Shown in pieces: positions 6,310 to 13,004 of a stretch of DNA of 13,004 bases. Every line of letters starts with the position of its first letter. Within the stretch, counting starts at the first letter, position 1. Position numbers and translations under genes: made by a program. Source of the DNA: an uncultured Solirubrobacterales bacterium (lineage in GTDB: Bacteria > Actinomycetota > Thermoleophilia > Solirubrobacterales > Solirubrobacteraceae); contig CALJKH010000110.1 in NCBI GenBank assembly GCA_937973575.1, forward strand, positions 1 through 13,004, in the 5' to 3' direction. The notes under the pieces are model-generated. The model saw only the letters and a list, made by a program, of their open reading frames with translations. It made no database searches and was not told the DNA's origin.

Positions 6310-9300
6310 GACCGGACCAATTGCCCACATGAAGTCATTACCCGTGCTGCGGTTGCCCGCAGGGTCCACAACTCGAACCTCGAGGTCGTGATCTCCAACC
6401 TTCAGTCCTGTTGGCTGGAACGGACTTGAGCAAGCAGTCCATCCGCCGGAGTCGAGTGAGCACTCATAGGTCTCACCAGCGCCCGCTCCCGAGAAGGTGA
6501 AGCTTGGCGAAGTCGAGTCCGTGCCTGATGTTGGTTTGTCAGAGAAGCTTGGTGACCCGGGCACTTGAGTGTCCACCGTCCAGCTGTAGGTAGGCGACGA
6601 TGTCGCATTGCCAGCAGGGTCGGTAGTGATGACCTTGAAGCTGTGTGGACCATCGCTAAGACCAGTAAGTGTTGCTGGGCTTGTGCAGGCTGTGGGTGCT
6701 CCGCCATCAACTGAGCATGTGAACGTCGAATCTTGATCGCCGCTGAAGGTGAAGGTCTGGCTTGTCTCCTTCGAGTTCGACGCGGGCGCGCCGCTCACGC
6801 TTGGTGCTGTAGGCGGAATCGAGTCAACCGTCAATGATCCGGTAGCGGTGGAACCGCCGCCACTAATGACGTTCCCAGCCCGGTCAGTGACTGCGCCACC
6901 AGCGAGCGACACTGTGACTGTGCCGTCCGTTGAAGGATCACCACGGGTAACGGTCACTGTGTAGGGGCCGGCGCCTGAGCCGGTCACACCGGTCACGGTC
7001 CAGCCGGTGGCTGTGCCGCCAACTGTGAAATCAGTGGTGGTGAGGCCGTCAATCGCCTCGTCAAAGCTGACGCTGTAAGTCACGGTGGAGCTTGATGAAG
7101 GACTGCTTGCCACGCTCTTGAACTCGGTGAGGCTAGGTGCGGTGCCGTCAAAGCTCTTTGAGCCAGAGGCCGGAGCCGCCGCAGCTGGAGATGAGTTACC
7201 CGCTGCATCGGTAACCGCTCCATTTGCAAGACCAAGTACGACTGTGCCGTCTGCGCCACCTGGCTGTCGGGCAAGAGTCACCGTGTACGGGCCTGCTCCG
7301 CTACCGGAAAGGCCAGTTACGGACCAACCGCTGGCAGTGCCGCCAATGGTGAAGTCACCTGCCTCAAGACCGGACACCGGCTCAGTGAAGGTGACCGTGT
7401 AGGTGGCGCTATCGGTGTTTGTCGGCCCATCAGTTGTGGGCGCGAAGGAGGAAACGCTCGCCACGGTCGTGTCCACAGTCCAGTTGACGGTGGTCGTGGG
7501 GCTGACATTCCCAGCAGCGTCAGTTGCCTTGATAACAAGGGTATGTGCGCCTTCTGAAAGGCCTGTCAGCGACTTCGGCGAGCTACCGCAGGGTGTAAAC
7601 GCGCCGCCATCCAACTGGCAGGTGATCGTTGCGCCGACCTCAGCCGAGAATGAGACAGATGCTGCACTGCTATTTGCCAGCGAGGAAGGCTGACTTGACA
7701 CGACAGGAGCTGACGGAGCTGAGGTGTCAACCGTCCACGTTGAGTCAACGCTGGTCGCGTTGCCGGCAGCATCGGTGACCTTGACCGAGAACGTGTGACT
7801 GCCATCGCTAAGCCCGGAGAACACACGCGGCGATGAACCGCAAGCCGCATATGAGCCACCATCAAACTTGCAGGTGACAGTTGCACCGTCCTCGGCCGTG
7901 AACCCGATTGAGGCACCGGTTGAAGTTGTTGAGCCTGATGGCGCCCCACTGATTACCGCCTGCGCAGGGGCTGTCGTGTCAAGAACGACTGCAGCCGCAG
8001 ACTGAATTGCTGTCGGTCCTGTCACGGAGGTTGCCTCCGCGACACTGTTGGCGTTCAGCTTGAGGATTACGGAACCTTCCGTCGCACTTGGCCCGTTGAC
8101 GGTGACGGTGTACGGGCCGGCACCTGTACCGCTTACCGAAGCAACTGACCAGCCGCTGCCGGTACCGCCGAATGAGAAGTCCGCAGCTGCAAGGCCCGTG
8201 ACGCTCCTGTCGAACGAGAGCTTGTAAGTCAGCGAACGGGAGTTTGTCGGCGTGCTGCCGTCAGCCGCAAAGGAGGTAACCGCTGGAGGTGGATTGGTGA
8301 CTGTTACGCCATCGCTCAGGTAGTCAAGGTTTGGCCCAAGGACGCCGTATTCATCGGCGATTCCGCCGGACTGCAGCGTCAGGTAGAGGGTGCCTGGAGT
8401 CTGCCCCGAGCCACCAACGGTGATCGTGTATGGGCCTGATCCTGACCCGGAAACGGACGAGACTGTCCAACCCGTTGAGGTGCCACCGACGACGAGGTCA
8501 TCCTTGGTCAGGTCGGTGATTGTCTTGTCAAACGAGAGCGTGTAGGTGACGCTCGAATCGTTCGTTAGAGCGTTCGCTGAGTTAGGCGCGAATGAAGAGA
8601 TAATCGGCCCTGCCTTTGCCACGCGGACACCAACTGGTGCCGGCTGAACTCCCTGGACATAATTGCCCAACTGGTAGTAGCTGCCGTCACCCCAGCACTT
8701 GATGGCGCCGCCGGGTCCCATCGCGCAGCCGTGGTGGTAGGTGCTCGAGAACTGGGTTGTGCCTGCCAGCGGAGTGCTATCGCCAGCGTTGTTCCAGACA
8801 TCAACGGGCTTGCAGTCGATGATCGAGCCGCAGTTGCCGTTTGATGTGACGTTACGGCCGGTCGAGCCGAACTGAATATCGCCCGTGCACTTGATGGTCT
8901 TGTTGACCATCACCACACATGTCAAATAGTGGCCACTGCCTAGCGACGCAGCGCCTGTCAGGTCAGCAGTATTGGTGCCGTTACGCATATAGACGGGTGT
9001 CAACGCATCGGAGCTGATAGACCCGTTGCCAAGCGCGCCGGTTGTGCCCTGACCCCAGCACTTGACCTTTGTGGTCTCCAACACCGCGCAGGTCGTGAAG
9101 TCGCCAGCATCAACGGTGGTCGCATCAGTAATTCCTGAGACGGTGGTCGGGCCGACCGAGGAGGCGTTGACGGAAGCATTGTCACCGATCTGGCCGAACT
9201 GGTCTGATCCCCAGCACTTGACTGTCTTGTCGGTCATCAGCGCACAGGCGTGGTTGGTGCCGAGGCTGATCTCCTTGATGCCAGTCAGGGCGACCCCGGA

Positions 9301-10683
9301 GCTGACCTCAACCGTGACCGGCGTTGAAGACTGAGAGGTCTGCCAACCGCCGAGGATTGGGAAGTTGTTGTTACCCCAACACTTAGCGGTCGAGTCTGCG
9401 AGCAGCGCGCAGCTGAAGTTATCTGCCGACACAACGGTCTTTGCAGTCGTGATTCCGGAGACTGCAGCTGCCGTGTAGTTGGCATTGGTATCTGTAGAGC
9501 CACCACGACCAAGCTGCCAAACGTAGTTTGCGCCCCAGCAGTAAACGGTGCCGTTGCTTCTGGCCGCACAGACGTGTTGCCCTGCTGCGGTGACGTCAAT
9601 TACCCCACTCAGTGGCGTCGTACCGTCGGTTGTAACTACAACCGGAGCAGTTGCCTTCGAAGCTGTGCCGTTACCGAGCCGGTCAACACCGTTGTCAACC
9701 CGGTCGAATCCCGACTGCCCCCAATGGTTGCCACCCCAACAGGCGACAGTGCCGCCGGTACGCAGGCCGCAGGTGTTTTCACTGCCTGCAGCTACCTTGA
9801 TGAACGATGTGCCCTTCTGGACGACCATCGTTCCGTTCGTAGGAGTGGCGGGCGCAGCCGGTGCAACGTTTCCAGCCGCGTCACTAACACCGTTGGAGTT
9901 GAGACTCACCGTGAGCGTTCCCACTGGTGACGAGACGCCCTTGGTCAGCTTTACGACGTAGGGGCCCGCGCCTGAACCTGTGACGCTTGTAACGACCCAA
10001 TACGTTGAAGTTCCACCAAGTGTGATGTCGTCAGTCGTGAAGCCGGTTACTGCCTCCGAGAAGGTGACCGAGTAGTTGTAGGTAGTTGCAACAGTCGGTG
10101 TTTCTTCAGTGGTCGAGAAGTTGGTGACCGTTGCCTTCGTCTGGTCGCTCGTCATCGAGCTGGTTGAAGGGTATGCAGCCGCAGGACCGAGGCAGCTGAC
10201 AATGGCCTGGGCGGCAGGAGGCGTGCAACCGCCGTCAACGCTGTTCTGATTGAGGGTGACGGTGAGTGTTCCGTCCGTGCCACCGCTGCGCGACACATTG
10301 ACGGTATACGTGTTGCCCGTACCGATAACGCTCGAAACCGTCCAGCCTGTTGCAGTACCACCGACCGTGAAGTCATTGGTCGCAAGGCCTGTAACCGCGG
10401 CGGAGAAGGTCAGCGTGTACGCAATCGAGGAAGCGTTGCTTGGACTGGAAGTACCTGTCGTAAACGACGAGACCACCGGAGTCGTACCTGGAACAGCCCC
10501 ACTGATTACAGGGGTTGTAAGCCCACCGAACGGTGCATTGACCTGGGCAGCAGAAAGAGCGTTTGCGCTCTGCGGAGCGAAAGCGGCAAGGGCAAGCAAG
10601 GTGAACGCTGCGGCAACCGCGGCAGCTACAACTGAAACCTTCTTGCTGCTTGTGGACCCAGAATGACTCGTCAGGACTTGCAT
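5710..10683 (-). CDS. Giant secreted RCC1-propeller / Ig-like modular protein
   Basis: This is an exported protein of about 1657 residues with no catalytic motif, presumably an adhesin, glycan-binding or matrix protein. Numbering starts at the ATG at 10683, which places a clear signal peptide first (SSKK, hydrophobic core, QSANA cleavage near residue 42). AAGGAG lies 13 bases upstream, a long spacing. The frame stays open upstream to 10806, but those 41 residues would bury the signal. Module order: two A-type Ig-like repeats (72-277); seven RCC1-type blades (294-679); two A repeats (695-894); two B-type Ig-like repeats (904-1072); two A (1075-1277); two B (1287-1456); and a C-terminal region (1459-1657) with ARKVIVSNDANF and SDAAGNWSKW. 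The A type is marked by 'DFTVGG-GW-V', the B type by 'C-(F/L/V)D-GG---C' and 'TDAAGN'. Twenty-two of 26 cysteines form C-x9-C pairs. No LPXTG or anchor helix is visible. The stop is a tandem TAG TAG. Confidence 0.85.
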   Translation of the reverse strand: MQVLTSHSGSTSSKKVSVVAAAVAAAFTLLALAAFAPQSANALSAAQVNAPFGGLTTPVISGAVPGTTPVVSSFTTGTSSPSNASSIAYTLTFSAAVTGLATNDFTVGGTATGWTVSSVIGTGNTYTVNVSRSGGTDGTLTVTLNQNSVDGGCTPPAAQAIVSCLGPAAAYPSTSSMTSDQTKATVTNFSTTEETPTVATTYNYSVTFSEAVTGFTTDDITLGGTSTYWVVTSVTGSGAGPYVVKLTKGVSSPVGTLTVSLNSNGVSDAAGNVAPAAPATPTNGTMVVQKGTSFIKVAAGSENTCGLRTGGTVACWGGNHWGQSGFDRVDNGVDRLGNGTASKATAPVVVTTDGTTPLSGVIDVTAAGQHVCAARSNGTVYCWGANYVWQLGRGGSTDTNANYTAAAVSGITTAKTVVSADNFSCALLADSTAKCWGNNNFPILGGWQTSQSSTPVTVEVSSGVALTGIKEISLGTNHACALMTDKTVKCWGSDQFGQIGDNASVNASSVGPTTVSGITDATTVDAGDFTTCAVLETTKVKCWGQGTTGALGNGSISSDALTPVYMRNGTNTADLTGAASLGSGHYLTCVVMVNKTIKCTGDIQFGSTGRNVTSNGNCGSIIDCKPVDVWNNAGDSTPLAGTTQFSSTYHHGCAMGPGGAIKCWGDGSYYQLGNYVQGVQPAPVGVRVAKAGPIISSFAPNSANALTNDSSVTYTLSFDKTITDLTKDDLVVGGTSTGWTVSSVSGSGSGPYTITVGGSGQTPGTLYLTLQSGGIADEYGVLGPNLDYLSDGVTVTNPPPAVTSFAADGSTPTNSRSLTYKLSFDRSVTGLAAADFSFGGTGSGWSVASVSGTGAGPYTVTVNGPSATEGSVILKLNANSVAEATSVTGPTAIQSAAAVVLDTTAPAQAVISGAPSGSTTSTGASIGFTAEDGATVTCKFDGGSYAACGSSPRVFSGLSDGSHTFSVKVTDAAGNATSVDSTWTVDTSAPSAPVVSSQPSSLANSSAASVSFSAEVGATITCQLDGGAFTPCGSSPKSLTGLSEGAHTLVIKATDAAGNVSPTTTVNWTVDTTVASVSSFAPTTDGPTNTDSATYTVTFTEPVSGLEAGDFTIGGTASGWSVTGLSGSGAGPYTVTLARQPGGADGTVVLGLANGAVTDAAGNSSPAAAAPASGSKSFDGTAPSLTEFKSVASSPSSSSTVTYSVSFDEAIDGLTTTDFTVGGTATGWTVTGVTGSGAGPYTVTVTRGDPSTDGTVTVSLAGGAVTDRAGNVISGGGSTATGSLTVDSIPPTAPSVSGAPASNSKETSQTFTFSGDQDSTFTCSVDGGAPTACTSPATLTGLSDGPHSFKVITTDPAGNATSSPTYSWTVDTQVPGSPSFSDKPTSGTDSTSPSFTFSGAGAGETYECSLDSGGWTACSSPFQPTGLKVGDHDLEVRVVDPAGNRSTGNDFMWAIGPVPTTPPDGPVGLQISGPESVSIGGTLTFRTSRLVLNPIWPVGARKVIVSNDANFTNSTTFPVGSSIPWAHPQVLSGTVGSSLVYIKFTGNKLINPNTVYTRAFSWDLSDPFLTLAARTASSTFHAGTWKVRLSGGDKGTGLRLVQFWMKRTGQPTAPPVGLGPGFVAGYSALVTVPGAYMPVWARVSDAAGNWSKWYLIR
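6316..6825 (-). repeat. Ig-like B repeats 3 and 4
   Basis: Two tandem modules of about 85 residues (about 1287-1456). Each has a C-x9-C pair (1323/1333 and 1408/1418), a TGL-(S/K) turn, and a DPAGN motif before the next linker. They match the actinobacterial 'TF.CS.DGG...C....GL.DG.H.F.V...D.AGN' Ig-like type. Confidence 0.75.
6853..7461 (-). repeat. Ig-like A repeats 5 and 6
   Basis: Two tandem modules (about 1075-1277) with 'F.E.(V/I).GL...DFT(I/V)GGTA(S/T)GW(S/T)VTG(L/V)(S/T)GSGAGPYTVT' and a later 'VTD(A/R)AGN'. They contain no cysteine. Protein similarity between them is very high, but the codons differ. Confidence 0.75.
7468..7974 (-). repeat. Ig-like B repeats 1 and 2
   Basis: Two tandem modules (about 904-1072). 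Cysteine pairs are at 938/948 and 1022/1032, each followed by GSSP and a GLS-(D/E)G-(S/A)HT turn, then VTDAAGN or ATDAAGN and WTVDT linkers. This is the same type as the B repeats further downstream. Confidence 0.75.
8002..8601 (-). repeat. Ig-like A repeats 3 and 4
   Basis: Two tandem modules (about 695-894) directly after the RCC1 propeller. Both carry 'SFD(K/R)(T/S)(I/V)T(D/G)L', 'GW(T/S)V(S/A)SVSG(S/T)G(S/A)GPYT' and a closing strand. The AGN motif near the end of other A repeats is degenerate here. Confidence 0.7.
8647..9804 (-). repeat. Seven RCC1-type blades
   Basis: Residues about 294-679 hold seven RCC1-like repeats. Each runs 'V.AG..H.CAL...G.V.CWG.N..GQLG', the fold that closes as a seven-bladed propeller. 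Blade cysteine pairs are 305/315, 372/382, 425/435, 480/490, 532/542, 589/599 and 653/663. CWG is present in six blades; blade six has CTG instead, and an extra cysteine pair (618/624) follows it. Confidence 0.88.
9853..10470 (-). repeat. Ig-like A repeats 1 and 2
   Basis: Two tandem modules (about 72-277) between the signal peptide and the propeller. The first carries TLTFSAAVTGL and DFTVGGTATGWTV, the second SVTFSEAVTGF and TSVTGSGAGPYVV. The first also has two cysteines (153/164) near its end, with a spacing unlike the C-x9-C pairs elsewhere. Confidence 0.75.
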
Positions 10684-10806
10684 TGCGGCGTATTCGCTCC
10701 TTGCAAATAGGGGTACGGTCTTGGGAGAATACCTAATGCGTAACTCAGGCTGCGCAGGTTGACGCAACTGACTCGCCCCATAGACCCTGCGCTGTAATCT
10801 CCGCAC
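10684..10806. promoter_or_regulatory. Divergent promoter region between two secreted-protein genes
   Basis: These 123 bp must hold promoters for both the minus-strand giant gene and the plus-strand 667-residue gene. On the plus strand, TGTAAT (10793-10798) ends eight bases before the ATG at 10807 and no Shine-Dalgarno is present, which suggests a leaderless transcript. A TTGACG at 10759-10764 is badly spaced for it (28 bp) but is 16 bp from the weaker TAGACC. On the minus strand, AAGGAG (10697-10702) is the ribosome site, and TATTCT within ATTAGGTATTCT is a possible -10 without a clear -35. Confidence 0.5.
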
Positions 10807-12810
10807 ATGCCTGGGACACCAAGTACGTGCAGACTCGTAGCCGTAGCCTGCGCAGCAGCCCTGATCGGCTCAGCCGCTCTTGCGCCCGTCGCCTCCGCCG
10901 ACCTGCCAGCAGGTGCAGCCTCAACTGCCACAGCCAAACTGCGCGCGAACGACATTGGCGCCAAGACTCGTTCCGCAGCCAAGATCAGGCGCGTCAAGGT
11001 CGCACGCACCTTCTACAACTGCGGTCAGCTTCACTCTCGCTGGTTCCCAGGCAACCTGGTCTCAGGCGTTAGCCAATCTGCAGGCCGCGGGAAGTCATGG
11101 TTTGCGAGTTACCCAGACCAAGTGCGCTCATGGCAGAAGGGACGCCAAAACACCCGCACGCGAAGTGCAATCCGTAACCTGCGCGCCGCCTACCCCACTG
11201 GCGTCCAACGTGCTTGTGCCCACCTCAACCCTAAGCCACGGGTCGTAAGGGCGAAGAAGTCATGTGCCGTCAGCAGTTCAAGGGTCCGCCCTGCAGGCGG
11301 CCTGCGCTTGGTCTCCCTCAAGCGGAAGAAGGCACTAGTTGCATGCATCTCGCGGTTAGTCAGTCGCAAGGGCCATTCTGCCGGCGCCGATACAACTGAC
11401 TTCCTCCAGGTCGTGGCCCCGGATAACACTGCAAGCAGCGCGGTAACGAGAGGCAGCGCGGATATCTCTCGGACCTTCCATGGCCCCAATGGCTTAGAGG
11501 TTCTGCTCTTCAGGTCGCCTGCCCAAATCAGCAACGACGCCGCAGACCCGAAGTGTTGGGTTGCAAAGGTCAACCCGACCACAGGTGTCCCAACGTGCCT
11601 CCTCGACGAGACAACGGTCACCCAGTTCGATCTAAGTGACGAAGCCACCTATGCCGGATACCGAAGCAATCCCTACGTCATGTTTGACGCCAGCGGGAAC
11701 GTCTACGTAACTGGCGGTAAGAGTAGGTCGAGCGAGGGCTCCCTGTTCAAGATCGACTCGGACGGCAATGTCACAGACCTTCTCCACTCGGAGGGACGAA
11801 TCTGCGTTTCGCATGTGTCCGTCCTGCCGAATGGCAGTGCGGTGCTAAATGAATCACCAGTTGGGCTGCGGCGCGGCCAAGGATGCTGGGACACCACCAA
11901 CCTGGTGAAGGTCAGCCCCTCGGGCGTGGTGACCCATCTTTGCGATGGCCCAACGCAAGGACAGAGCGAGCTTCTGTCGCCGGATGCTCCGGGCGAATGG
12001 CAGAACAAGTGCTCGAGCGGCTCGTACGGAATTACTTCGGACAGCAGCCTTCTGATCGGGGGAATCCCAACTTTCTACTACGACGAGGCGGATAAGTTCT
12101 GGCACCCGTTGGCTTATTCGATTGGCCTACTCGCCACCGATGCGACAACCACCTCAACTTGGCTTGCCCACAGTTACGAGGCCGGTTTGGGCGGTCTTGA
12201 CCGCCCCGCTCCAACTCATACCTATGACGACATGGGCTGCGGTCTCTGGGATCACGCAGATGCATGCTCCCCCAGCACCTTCGACTACGCGTCCTTGCTC
12301 AAGAACGGCAGCACAGTTGCTCTGATGGCAGTCCAAGGCGGCGGCGTTGGCGACAGCACTTATGGAGAGCCACCACTGCTGGCCGAGCTTTACCCCATCC
12401 CGAAGATCCTCAATCTCAACGACGTCAAGAGCCCATTCCTTGCTCGCTCGCTTAACGGCACAAACGCCTACGCCGTAGCCGGGATCAACAAGGCTGGCGG
12501 CCACGCGACCGTCGAGCAGATGCTCAATTGCGCTTACAACACTCGGCTCGCCCCAGCAGACGACAAATGTGGCGCCAAGGAGCAGCTCTCCATCTACGAC
12601 AGGGAAGTCAACGATGACGTGCCAGTTGACCTCCCCTACGACATGGGCATCTACGACATGCAGAGCTCAGGCGACGGCAAGACTCTCTACATCGCTGCGA
12701 GGCGAGTGTCCGACGGCAAGTACTTGATCGGCCAGGTTGATGTTGCAACCACTGCTCTCACCATCACAAGTGAGTCTGACACCCCGCTCAACAGCTTCAC
12801 CGCGTTCTAG
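10807..12810 (+). CDS. Secreted 667-residue protein: basic N-terminal region plus propeller-like body, unknown function
   Basis: I do not recognise this family. A signal peptide is clear (residues 1-31, hydrophobic VAVACAAALIGSAALAPVA, cleavage at ASA). Residues about 40-195 are rich in Lys/Arg with four cysteines (72, 137, 153, 180) and aromatic positions such as RTFYNCGQLHSRWF. From about 200 the protein looks like a beta-propeller of NHL/SMP-30-like blades: YVMFDASGNVYVTGG (290-304), LFKIDSDGNVTDLL (313-326), VSVLPNGSAVLNES (337-350), LVKVSPSGVVTHLC (366-379) and a last QSSGDGKTLYIAARR (619-633). Ten further cysteines lie at 250, 264, 333, 360, 379, 402, 478, 487, 575 and 588. No catalytic motif is evident. 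The ATG at 10807 has no Shine-Dalgarno and may be leaderless. The stop overlaps that of the convergent gene. Confidence 0.8.
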   Translation: MPGTPSTCRLVAVACAAALIGSAALAPVASADLPAGAASTATAKLRANDIGAKTRSAAKIRRVKVARTFYNCGQLHSRWFPGNLVSGVSQSAGRGKSWFASYPDQVRSWQKGRQNTRTRSAIRNLRAAYPTGVQRACAHLNPKPRVVRAKKSCAVSSSRVRPAGGLRLVSLKRKKALVACISRLVSRKGHSAGADTTDFLQVVAPDNTASSAVTRGSADISRTFHGPNGLEVLLFRSPAQISNDAADPKCWVAKVNPTTGVPTCLLDETTVTQFDLSDEATYAGYRSNPYVMFDASGNVYVTGGKSRSSEGSLFKIDSDGNVTDLLHSEGRICVSHVSVLPNGSAVLNESPVGLRRGQGCWDTTNLVKVSPSGVVTHLCDGPTQGQSELLSPDAPGEWQNKCSSGSYGITSDSSLLIGGIPTFYYDEADKFWHPLAYSIGLLATDATTTSTWLAHSYEAGLGGLDRPAPTHTYDDMGCGLWDHADACSPSTFDYASLLKNGSTVALMAVQGGGVGDSTYGEPPLLAELYPIPKILNLNDVKSPFLARSLNGTNAYAVAGINKAGGHATVEQMLNCAYNTRLAPADDKCGAKEQLSIYDREVNDDVPVDLPYDMGIYDMQSSGDGKTLYIAARRVSDGKYLIGQVDVATTALTITSESDTPLNSFTAF

Positions 12811-13004
12811 CGACTACTGAACTTCAGCGTGCCGTCCTCCATCGGGACGGTGCGCAGGTTCTTCCTGTCGCGGCGAAGCTTCAAATCAAGATCCCAAGGC
12901 TCATGGTCGGCTGACTGTGGGAACAGGTGCTTGCCGCGCTCGACATAGTTTGAGGTGTAGTCGCCAAAGGCGCGAGTGTCGAGTGACGCATCCAAGTTGA
13001 CAGA
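12807..13004 (-). CDS. C-terminal end of a probable EthA-like flavin monooxygenase (5' part outside window)
   Basis: Sixty-five codons are open from the window edge to a TAG at 12807, so this is the tail of a longer gene. The last 50 residues align without gaps, by memory, to the C-terminus of the EthA-type FAD-containing (Baeyer-Villiger) monooxygenases. Shared positions include YV-x-R, a proline six residues on, PW-x-L, an LR or RD pair, and a final DG-x-L-x-F; about 15 of 50 positions seem identical. The flavin- and NADPH-binding motifs would lie beyond the edge. The initiation codon is not in the window; the TTG at 12995 is just an internal codon. Confidence in a real gene is good; confidence in the family is moderate. 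Confidence 0.6.
   Translation of the reverse strand, partial: SVNLDASLDTRAFGDYTSNYVERGKHLFPQSADHEPWDLDLKLRRDRKNLRTVPMEDGTLKFSSR

Noticed and set aside
8647..9804. Eukaryotic contamination suggested by RCC1 repeats
   Set aside because: RCC1-type propellers are common in secreted bacterial proteins. The gene has a bacterial signal peptide and intrinsic terminator and sits among bacterial genes.
10250..10666. 138-codon plus-strand frame and similar ones opposite the giant gene
   Set aside because: Val/Pro/Thr-rich mirror of the Ig repeats; no independent start signal or domain.
10684..10806. 41-residue upstream extension of the giant protein
   Set aside because: It would place a charged segment before a clear signal peptide and would occupy the whole divergent promoter region.
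11190..11648. 152-codon minus-strand frame inside the 667-residue gene
   Set aside because: Opposite a coding region with a signal peptide and propeller motifs; no ribosome site or recognisable fold.
12832..12850. CCGTCC...GGACGG hairpin as terminator for the plus gene
   Set aside because: Only a 6-bp stem, no adjacent T-tract, and it lies inside the coding region of the convergent gene.
1..13004. CRISPR array, tRNA, rRNA, insertion sequence or riboswitch
   Set aside because: No regularly spaced direct repeats outside protein-coding modules, no cloverleaf or rRNA core seen, and no transposase or terminal inverted repeats.

Overview
The window is the end of an assembled contig, most likely from a metagenome or draft genome. 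Bases 1-42 are not biological. They match an Illumina index/read-2 adapter with an 8-base index, so genuine sequence starts at about base 43. The organism is probably an actinobacterium. The DNA is G+C-rich (about 60% by eye), and GTG starts, a possible leaderless start and large secreted Ig-like/propeller proteins all occur. The combination of an Arylsulfotran_2-type protein with an N-terminal cadherin-like domain and 'SNDANF...VPW'-style C-terminal modules recalls Thermoleophilia/Solirubrobacterales proteins. This taxonomic guess is inference, from gene content alone.

Layout, right to left on the minus strand. (i) At the right edge is the C-terminal end of a probable EthA-like flavin monooxygenase (12807-13004). 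(ii) On the plus strand, convergent with it, is a 667-residue secreted protein with a basic N-terminal region and a propeller-like body (10807-12810). The two stop codons share one CTAG. (iii) A 123-bp divergent intergenic region (10684-10806) separates it from a giant secreted protein on the minus strand (5710-10683). That protein combines a seven-blade RCC1-type propeller with ten Ig-like modules arranged in pairs. (iv) A strong intrinsic terminator (5655-5694) follows the giant gene. (v) A compact minus-strand run then follows: FkbM methyltransferase (4845-5618), secreted arylsulfotransferase-family protein (3341-4804), GT4 glycosyltransferase (2169-3344, ATGA overlap), GT2 polyprenyl-phosphate sugar synthase-like protein with four membrane helices (854-2077), and a polytopic GT-C-like membrane protein cut off by the contig end (43-752).

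The five-gene run reads as a cell-surface glycan building and decorating set. GT2 would make a lipid-linked sugar donor and the polytopic protein would use it outside the membrane. GT4 would add a nucleotide-sugar residue, FkbM would O-methylate, and the exported ASST-like protein could modify product outside the cell. The giant Ig/RCC1 protein and the 667-residue protein are neighbouring exported proteins with no recognised catalytic motif. No RNA genes, CRISPR arrays, insertion sequences or attachment sites were seen. No gene-free stretch exceeds about 125 bases.
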